The position numbers and the translations under genes were made by a program. A stretch of DNA of 64,000 nt from Methylomonas sp. ZR1. GTDB taxonomy: Bacteria; Pseudomonadota; Gammaproteobacteria; Methylococcales; Methylomonadaceae. Numbering within the stretch: the first letter of the stretch is position 1; every line of letters starts with the position of its first letter. The DNA lies in contig NZ_RCST01000001.1 in the NCBI RefSeq assembly GCF_013141865.1, positions 2,976,001 through 3,040,000 of the forward strand, read 5' to 3'. The notes under the pieces are model-generated. The model did no database searches. It was given only the letters and a program-made list of their open reading frames with translations, and was not told the origin of the DNA. Positions 59,337 to 64,000 of the stretch are shown here, piece after piece.

Positions 59337-59966
59337 CTAAACAGCCTTTTGATGTGCAGTGCGGTTACCGGCCAAGCGGTAAGCTACGCGCATACCCAGC
59401 AGCAAAGCCAGTACAAGCGCAAACATCATAGGTCTGCTTAGATCTTTTTTCACCAGCCAGCCGAAATGCACCACGCCGGCAATCGCGCACGGATAAGTTA
59501 AGCGATGTAATGCCCGCCAGCGTTTGCCGCCCAGGCGGCGGATAATGGCGTCATTTGAAGTCAATGCCAGCGGAATCAGCACCACAAATGCGCTAAAGCC
59601 GATAGTAATGTAAGGCCGTTTCAGGATGTCTTTAGCGATTGCCTGCCAATCGAAATATTGGTCCAAAACCAAATAGGTCGCAAAGTGCAACGACGCATAA
59701 AAAAACGCAAACAAACCCAACATGCGCCGCAAGCGCATCAGCCATAAGCAGCCCGACAGACGCCGCAGCGGGGTGACCGCCAAAGTGATCAGCAAAAAAC
59801 TCAAAGCCCAAAACCCGGTAACGTGGGTCATTTTTTCAATGGGATTGGCGCCCAACTCATCCGCATAAGCGGCGACGGCCAAATTGGCGAACGGCAGCAA
59901 AGCCGTCAGAAATACGGCCGCTTTCACCTGGAGCAGTACACGGTTGTCGAGATTTTTGATCGTCAT
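59337..59966 (-). CDS. msrQ: MsrQ, haem-binding membrane subunit of the methionine sulfoxide reductase system
   Basis: A 209-residue membrane protein of the ferric-reductase-like (YedZ) family. Six segments are expected; visible are VFLTALLPFANLAVAAY, HVTGFWALSFLLITLAVTPL, LFAFFYASLHFATYLVLDQ (with the haem His) and TYPCAIAGVVHFGWLVKKDL (second His). It passes electrons from the quinone pool or flavin reductase to MsrP. Its start lies 3 bp after the msrP stop, the usual order. Length matches E. coli MsrQ (211). Confidence 0.94.
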   Translation of the reverse strand: MTIKNLDNRVLLQVKAAVFLTALLPFANLAVAAYADELGANPIEKMTHVTGFWALSFLLITLAVTPLRRLSGCLWLMRLRRMLGLFAFFYASLHFATYLVLDQYFDWQAIAKDILKRPYITIGFSAFVVLIPLALTSNDAIIRRLGGKRWRALHRLTYPCAIAGVVHFGWLVKKDLSRPMMFALVLALLLGMRVAYRLAGNRTAHQKAV

Positions 59967-59969
59967 GGC

Positions 59970-60902
59970 TTAAAAATTCCGCTGCAAGTCCATGCCGGCG
60001 TACAGTGCCGCCACTTCGTCGGCATAGCCGTTGAACATCAGGGTTTTGCGTTTCAGAAACTCGCCGATGCGCCGCTCCTTGGCCTGGCTCCAGCGCGGAT
60101 GATCGACCTCGGGATTAACGTTGGCGTAAAAGCCGTATTCACCCGGCCCGGCTTTCATCCAACTGGTCAGAGGTTGCTGTTCGACCAGCCGGATTTTGAC
60201 GATGGATTTGGCACTTTTAAATCCATATTTCCAGGGCATGACGATGCGGACCGGGGCGCCGTTTTGCTTGGGTAACACTTCCCCGTACAAACCAAAGGTC
60301 AATAACGTCAAAGGGTGCATGGCTTCGTCCATCCGCAAGCCCTCTCGGTAGGGCCAATCCAGCACCGCGGACTTTTGTCCCGGCATTTGAGCCGGATCGT
60401 GCAGGCTGACAAATTCGACAAACTTGGCATTGCCGGTCGGCTCCACCCGCTTGAGCAATTCCGCCAGCGAATAGCCGAGCCAAGGCACCACCATCGACCA
60501 GGCTTCCACGCAGCGCAGGCGATAAACCCGCTCTTCGAGCGCCGCCATTTTCAGTAACTCGTCAATATCAAACACCTTGGATTTTTTCACTTCGCCTTCT
60601 ACCGTAATAGTCCAAGGCCGGGTTTGCAGGCTGCCGGCATTGATGGCCGGCTGATCTTTGCCGGTGCCGAACTCATAAAAGTTGTTGTATTCGGTAACAG
60701 CCTGCCGAGGTGTGAGTTCATCCGTCACGCTGTATTTAGATTTTCCAAGCCCGCCTAAATTATCCATCGCCCATAGTGTCTGCGGCCACACGGCCGCCAG
60801 CGCGGCACCGCCTGCCGTTTGTATAAATTTTCGCCGTGCCTGGAACAGGGCTTGCGGCGTGATTTCCGAGGAAGGGATAGCGGGTGGTTTATAGGGTTTC
60901 AT
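59970..60902 (-). CDS. msrP: MsrP, periplasmic molybdenum-dependent protein-methionine-sulfoxide reductase
   Basis: A 310-residue Tat-exported molybdoenzyme. The N-terminus contains [15 protein letters not shown], a twin-arginine signal. The molybdenum-ligand Cys is in [38 protein letters not shown] and [20 protein letters not shown] are conserved family motifs. It reduces oxidised methionines in periplasmic proteins with electrons from MsrQ. Slightly shorter than E. coli MsrP (334). The start and operon arrangement with msrQ are as expected. It is 46 bp after the dehydrogenase gene and may be cotranscribed. Confidence 0.95.
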   Translation of the reverse strand: MKPYKPPAIPSSEITPQALFQARRKFIQTAGGAALAAVWPQTLWAMDNLGGLGKSKYSVTDELTPRQAVTEYNNFYEFGTGKDQPAINAGSLQTRPWTITVEGEVKKSKVFDIDELLKMAALEERVYRLRCVEAWSMVVPWLGYSLAELLKRVEPTGNAKFVEFVSLHDPAQMPGQKSAVLDWPYREGLRMDEAMHPLTLLTFGLYGEVLPKQNGAPVRIVMPWKYGFKSAKSIVKIRLVEQQPLTSWMKAGPGEYGFYANVNPEVDHPRWSQAKERRIGEFLKRKTLMFNGYADEVAALYAGMDLQRNF

Positions 60903-60948
60903 GTCGATGAGCCTCTGCTCTATTAATTACGGTAATTCGCCAGCGGAC

Positions 60949-61671
60949 TTAAGCTGCGCGTACAGCCAAGCCGACGGCGGTTTTTGCTATTTGCTCTGGA
61001 TCGGGTGACACCAGCGCTATCGAGTCCGGCGCCGACTGACCGTTCCAAATTTCAGTCAAGCGTTTTGCAGTGAGTGGACCGACAGGGCTGTCCGCATTTT
61101 CTTGACCACGCGCACTAACCCAAGCCTTGCATAATCCGGCCATGTCGGCCTTACAGACTGCATAGTAGGGTTGCGCGTTATCGCCTGGGCCGCCCAGGAA
61201 AGTGGATACGCAGATGATTTTGGTCGGTGCCAATGCTATAGCCTTTTGCCCGCCGCGTCCGGCAAACTCTTTCAGCGCCTGTCTGACGCATAAAAATTGC
61301 TCGACCAGATTTTGCCGCAAAATTTCCCGCCATTGCTCCGGATCTATACCACCAGTCGGCATAGCAAGCGCCAGATCGGCATTCGTCACTAATGTATTCA
61401 AGCCGCCCCAATAGACGGCGAGTACATCGAACATACTGTTAACTTGGCTTTCCCGGCTAAGATCGGCTTGAAATATCATGGCTTGTCCCTGCTTAACCCG
61501 AATCCGCTGGGCAATGCGGTCCGCTGCCGCGCTTTCGTGCAGATAATTGATCAACACCTTGGCACCGGCAGCGGCATACGCCTCCGCCACCACCGCGCCG
61601 ATACCACAATCGCCGCGAACCACCAACGCGGTTTGCCCCGATAGCGGCGCTCCGCCGTTCGGGACGTTCAC
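60949..61671 (-). CDS. Short-chain dehydrogenase/reductase-like protein with altered nucleotide motif
   Basis: A 240-residue SDR-fold protein starting with GTG that overlaps the DoxX stop (GTGA). The usual TGxxxGIG cofactor motif appears as VRGDCGIG, and the NNAG motif as VTNADLAL, both altered. The catalytic Y-x3-K is kept (YYAVCKADMAGL), as is the serine region (ICVSTFLGG). The protein ends soon after the fold core and lacks the substrate-binding C-terminus. It may be a divergent or impaired enzyme. Substrate unknown. Placing the start at 61671 avoids a 130-bp overlap with DoxX. Confidence 0.75.
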   Translation of the reverse strand: MNVPNGGAPLSGQTALVVRGDCGIGAVVAEAYAAAGAKVLINYLHESAAADRIAQRIRVKQGQAMIFQADLSRESQVNSMFDVLAVYWGGLNTLVTNADLALAMPTGGIDPEQWREILRQNLVEQFLCVRQALKEFAGRGGQKAIALAPTKIICVSTFLGGPGDNAQPYYAVCKADMAGLCKAWVSARGQENADSPVGPLTAKRLTEIWNGQSAPDSIALVSPDPEQIAKTAVGLAVRAA

Positions 61672-62189
61672 GCATTCTCCCGTTTTAATGCCGACCTGAC
61701 TGCGCCAACATTCACTGGGAACAAGTAGCGGCTTATCCAGACATCGAGCGACAGTCCGCCCGGCCCTTGCAAGCAACAAACCAACAACATGACGCCCCAT
61801 TGTTTATGCTGCTCAATGCCGGCACTGCCCAAATCCGGGTAGGAAATCACCGCGACGATATTGAATAGAAACAGCACTATTGCCGCGGTGCGCCCGCAAA
61901 GACCCAGTGCCAGTAAGGCAGGACCGATAAGCTCGACTGCGGTGGCCAGCACCGCCGCCAGCCCGGCAGGCAATAGCGGCACGGCGTATTCGTTTTCGAA
62001 GAGATATAAGGTGCTGTCCCAGCTTTGGAGTTTCAGCAGACCTGAAACCCAGAACGCATAAGCAACCCAGCAGCGCAGCAGCAAACTGCTCAACGGAGTC
62101 AAACTGCCCAGTAACAGGCCGTAGCGACGGCCCCAGCTTTGCGGCCGATAAAACGGCGCTAATAATTTGGCAATGATGTGTGTATGCAT
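61668..62189 (-). CDS. DoxX-family membrane protein
   Basis: A 173-residue protein with about four membrane segments: LLLRCWVAYAFWVSGLLKLQ, AVPLLPAGLAAVLATAVEL, GPALLALGLCGRTAAIVLFL and WGVMLLVCCLQGPGGLSLDV. These fit DoxX, which commonly accompanies DUF692 and DUF2063 genes in bufferin-type (BufABCD) clusters. Such clusters make copper-binding peptides or handle metal stress. It lies 3 bp after the DUF2063 gene. The role in the cluster is from association, not proven. Confidence 0.88.
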   Translation of the reverse strand: MHTHIIAKLLAPFYRPQSWGRRYGLLLGSLTPLSSLLLRCWVAYAFWVSGLLKLQSWDSTLYLFENEYAVPLLPAGLAAVLATAVELIGPALLALGLCGRTAAIVLFLFNIVAVISYPDLGSAGIEQHKQWGVMLLVCCLQGPGGLSLDVWISRYLFPVNVGAVRSALKRENA

Positions 62190-62192
62190 GTG

Positions 62193-62969
62193 TTAGGCAT
62201 CCGCAAAATAAAAATCGGTTAACAGGCCTTTAAGCAAGCAGCGTTGCAACAGGGTGGGCACGTTCGCATCGGGGTGATCAGTAAGCACGGTCTCGACTGT
62301 TCCGCTTAGCGTCGTGCCAATAGCCAACAACCATAGAAATTGATATTCCGCTTGATCCAGACTATCGATTTCGACTTGCCGACCCGGACGGTACAGCAAC
62401 AAGCAACAAGCCCCGTTACGCAAATCGATGTATTCCCGGCCGGCGTCATCGGCCTGGTTACTGGCCCAGATCCTGGCTATCGGATAGTCCGAGGCGATGA
62501 AGCGTGCGCTGGGATGCAGCTTGAAAACCAACCGGCCGTAGGCGGCGGGATCGATTTGTGTCAACACTGTAGCGGACAGTATCGGCGCATCGGCAGCGTG
62601 ATAGGCTTCGTGCCACAGCCACTCCAGCTTGGCGACATCGGCTAAATAAGCCAAGCTTTGCGCGGCGGCAAACCCGCTTATCAGCTCGGAAAAATGCGCG
62701 CCGAATGTCAATAGGCAAGCCGATTGCGGCGGGTAGCTTTTGATGTAAGCAGCAGCCAGCCCGGCAAAAAAGCCCTCACCGACCAGACGGTTCACGACCG
62801 GATAGCTGTTGCGCAAGGCCGCCGTTAAACCAAGCCGGGTATTGTTTCGATAAATGGCCAGCCGTTGCTCGGCACTCAGGCCCATCGACTTCACGCCCGC
62901 CGGCAACTGTTGGGATTCTTGCAACACGAAGCGGGAAAAATCCCGTTGTAACTCACGCAGCCTGTGCAT
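62193..62969 (-). CDS. DUF2063 domain protein (BufC/HvfC type)
   Basis: A 258-residue protein. The family N-terminus is visible: LQRDFSRFVLQ and AEQRLAIYRNNTRLGLTAAL, then SYPVVNRLVGEGFFAGLAAA. DUF2063 proteins are helical partners of DUF692 oxygenases and are thought to recruit the precursor peptide. The start at 62969 overlaps the DUF692 stop by 17 bp, indicating coupled translation; the longer ORF to 63041 is not needed. The C-terminal half is less conserved. Confidence 0.88.
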   Translation of the reverse strand: MHRLRELQRDFSRFVLQESQQLPAGVKSMGLSAEQRLAIYRNNTRLGLTAALRNSYPVVNRLVGEGFFAGLAAAYIKSYPPQSACLLTFGAHFSELISGFAAAQSLAYLADVAKLEWLWHEAYHAADAPILSATVLTQIDPAAYGRLVFKLHPSARFIASDYPIARIWASNQADDAGREYIDLRNGACCLLLYRPGRQVEIDSLDQAEYQFLWLLAIGTTLSGTVETVLTDHPDANVPTLLQRCLLKGLLTDFYFADA

Positions 62970-63834
62970 AAGCCTGCTCCATAAACCTGTCGGCTTTTGC
63001 GGCTTCCGCCACCAACACCGGCCAGGGCGGCAGATCGGCATCCCATTCGATCAAGGTCGGACGGCAACCGAAACGCTGTATGGCTGTTTGATAGAGTTGC
63101 CAGACCGCATCGCTGACCGGCGCGTTATGGGTGTCGATCAGAATGCTCTGCTCGCCGAATTGATTAACGGTATGCCCGGCCAAATGAATTTCCCCGACCT
63201 TGTCCGCTGCTATGGCACTTAAATAATCTGCCGCCTGCCAACCGTGATTTACGCAAGACACGTAAAGGTTGTTCACGTCCAACAAAATCCCGCAGCCGCA
63301 ACGCCGGGCTAGTTCGTTGAGAAATTCGCTTTCCGTATAGCTGGAAAAGCCGTATTCCAAATAACTGGAAGGATTCTCGATCAACAGCGGTCTGCCTAAA
63401 TAATCTTGTGCCTGCGAGATGCGCGCAACTAAATGGGCCAACGTCTCATCGGTATAGGGTAAAGGCAGCAGATCGTTCAAGTACCTGCCGCCAAAGGCAC
63501 TCCAGCTTAAATGCTCGGACACCAGCCCCGGTTCGATCCGCTGAATCAGATCGCGCAGTTGCCGTAAGTGTTGCCGATTCAACGGGTCAACAGAACCCAG
63601 CGACATACCAACCCCATGCAAGCTGATCGGATAATCGACTCGGATGGCTTCCAAGTCGCGTAACGGAATACCGCCGTTGCCGAAGTAGTTTTCGCTATGG
63701 ACTTCCAACCACGCAGGCCGAATGGGTTGGTTTAGGGCATCCCGGTGATGCTGGGAGCGAAGGCCGATTCCGGCTTGCGCCGGAATCGCCGAGCTCACTG
63801 ATACCTGTTTAGCGAGTGGCTTCGTGAGAGTCAT
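62953..63834 (-). CDS. DUF692 / multinuclear non-haem iron oxidase (MNIO, BufB type)
   Basis: A 293-residue enzyme of the MNIO family, which modifies cysteine residues of peptide precursors. Family landmarks are GIGLRSQHH, WLEVHSENYF, SLHGVGMSLG, LVSEHLSWS, LLIENPSSYLEY, GILLDVNNLYV and EIHLAGH, which supply the iron-binding His, Asp and Glu residues of a TIM barrel. The cysteine-rich substrate is probably encoded just beyond the right edge. The N-terminal 20 residues before GIGLR are variable; the codons for IPAQAG coincide with a 9-bp perfect hairpin (63766-63787). Confidence 0.93.
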   Translation of the reverse strand: MTLTKPLAKQVSVSSAIPAQAGIGLRSQHHRDALNQPIRPAWLEVHSENYFGNGGIPLRDLEAIRVDYPISLHGVGMSLGSVDPLNRQHLRQLRDLIQRIEPGLVSEHLSWSAFGGRYLNDLLPLPYTDETLAHLVARISQAQDYLGRPLLIENPSSYLEYGFSSYTESEFLNELARRCGCGILLDVNNLYVSCVNHGWQAADYLSAIAADKVGEIHLAGHTVNQFGEQSILIDTHNAPVSDAVWQLYQTAIQRFGCRPTLIEWDADLPPWPVLVAEAAKADRFMEQAYAQAA

Positions 63835-63895
63835 GTGGTACTCGATTTAATGGTGAAAGGGTGTCGTCTAAACAGCGCAGAACCTTGTGAGTGGG

Positions 63896-63918
63896 ATGCC
63901 GGCAATCGCTGCCGGCAT
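63896..63918. repeat. REP-like stem-loop between the partial gene and DUF692
   Basis: ATGCCGGCA (63896-63904) and TGCCGGCAT (63910-63918) flank a 5-base loop. It lies in the 134-bp gap upstream of the DUF692 gene. No T-run follows on the minus strand, so it may be a REP unit that stabilises the upstream mRNA. Confidence 0.6.
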
Positions 63919-63968
63919 GACTGCGCTCTTTAACGGTTCGCGCGGCCTAGTAACCGGAGCCTGTGCCG

Positions 63969-64000
63969 TTATTTCATGTCCGCGGGCGCTTCCATACTGC
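63969..64000 (-). CDS. C-terminus of a gene cut by the right edge (possible bufferin precursor)
   Basis: Only the last nine codons and a TAA are visible, ending SMEAPADMK. In bufferin-type clusters the gene before the DUF692 gene encodes a small exported cysteine-rich peptide, so this tail may belong to it. The few residues cannot confirm the family. Confidence 0.35.
   Translation of the reverse strand, partial: SMEAPADMK

Noticed and set aside
63766..63787. Hairpin GATTCCGGC/GCCGGAATC as a regulatory site in the DUF692 gene
   Set aside because: It lies in coding sequence for IPAQAG just before the native GIGLR motif and may be a codon coincidence or an old REP insertion; no evidence of function.
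1..64000. CRISPR array
   Set aside because: No set of evenly spaced identical repeats was seen; the repeated leader motifs are irregularly spaced and each precedes a gene.

Overview
The window looks like chromosome of a gammaproteobacterial methanotroph, most likely Methylomonas or a close relative in the Methylococcales. This is an inference from gene content: an oxygen-independent cobalamin operon with cbtAB, a NarK plus phosphatase/kinase nitrate locus, DabAB with a SulP transporter, a DUF692/DUF2063/DoxX cluster, and csrA beside tRNA-Ser and tRNA-Arg. No rRNA, CRISPR array or replication origin is visible.

Region 1 (1-17.5 kb) is part of an integrative conjugative element that runs off the left edge. 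A minus-strand set (unknown partial protein, HEPN RNase-like protein, small protein, AcaB/DUF1845-like protein) diverges from a plus-strand DNA-processing block: ssb, Bet/RecT annealase, YqaJ exonuclease, CobS-like AAA+ ATPase, WGR-like protein, DUF3150, CobT-like VWA protein, a DUF4942 adenine methyltransferase and a GHKL ATPase. The block resembles the ssb-bet-exo-cobS module of SXT/R391 and IncA/C elements. Every plus-strand gene that is not directly coupled to the one before it carries the same kind of structured leader (12 copies). Three also carry a second RNA-like block whose stems covary. A degenerate transposase follows.

Region 2 (18.6-31.6 kb, minus strand) is a corrin-ring operon behind a cobalamin riboswitch: cbtB, cbtA, cbiA, cbiF, cbiX, cbiC, cbiD, cbiET, cbiL, a split cbiG, cbiH, a [2Fe-2S] protein and cysG. 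CbiH is fused to a HutX/ChuX-like domain. A precise IS5 insertion between cbiET and cbiL kept both genes open. No precorrin-6A reductase gene is present.

Region 3 (32.3-35.7 kb) has two consecutive FlhD-like/FlhC-like pairs, one FlhD-like protein being fused to a DUF4325 domain, then an AlpA-type HTH protein, a tRNA-Asn/Arg/Ser cluster and csrA. FlhDC homologues in SXT and IncA/C elements (SetDC, AcaDC) activate transfer, so these may be remnants of a mobile element.

Region 4 (35.7-53.3 kb) is housekeeping and transport: a probable small RNA, yjdM, narK behind a leader with two ANTAR-type hexaloop hairpins, a PP2C-kinase fusion, dabBA, a SulP transporter, a DUF2490 protein, mgtA and a secreted protein, with MITE-like repeats between.

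Region 5 (53.4-59 kb) is a possible defence island: a DUF4143 ATPase whose start codon abuts a 34-bp perfect palindrome, then a 1342-residue STAND/NACHT-like ATPase ending in a PD-(D/E)XK-like domain. Region 6 (59.3-64 kb, minus strand) has msrQ, msrP, a short-chain dehydrogenase, DoxX, DUF2063, DUF692 and the tail of a gene cut by the right edge.
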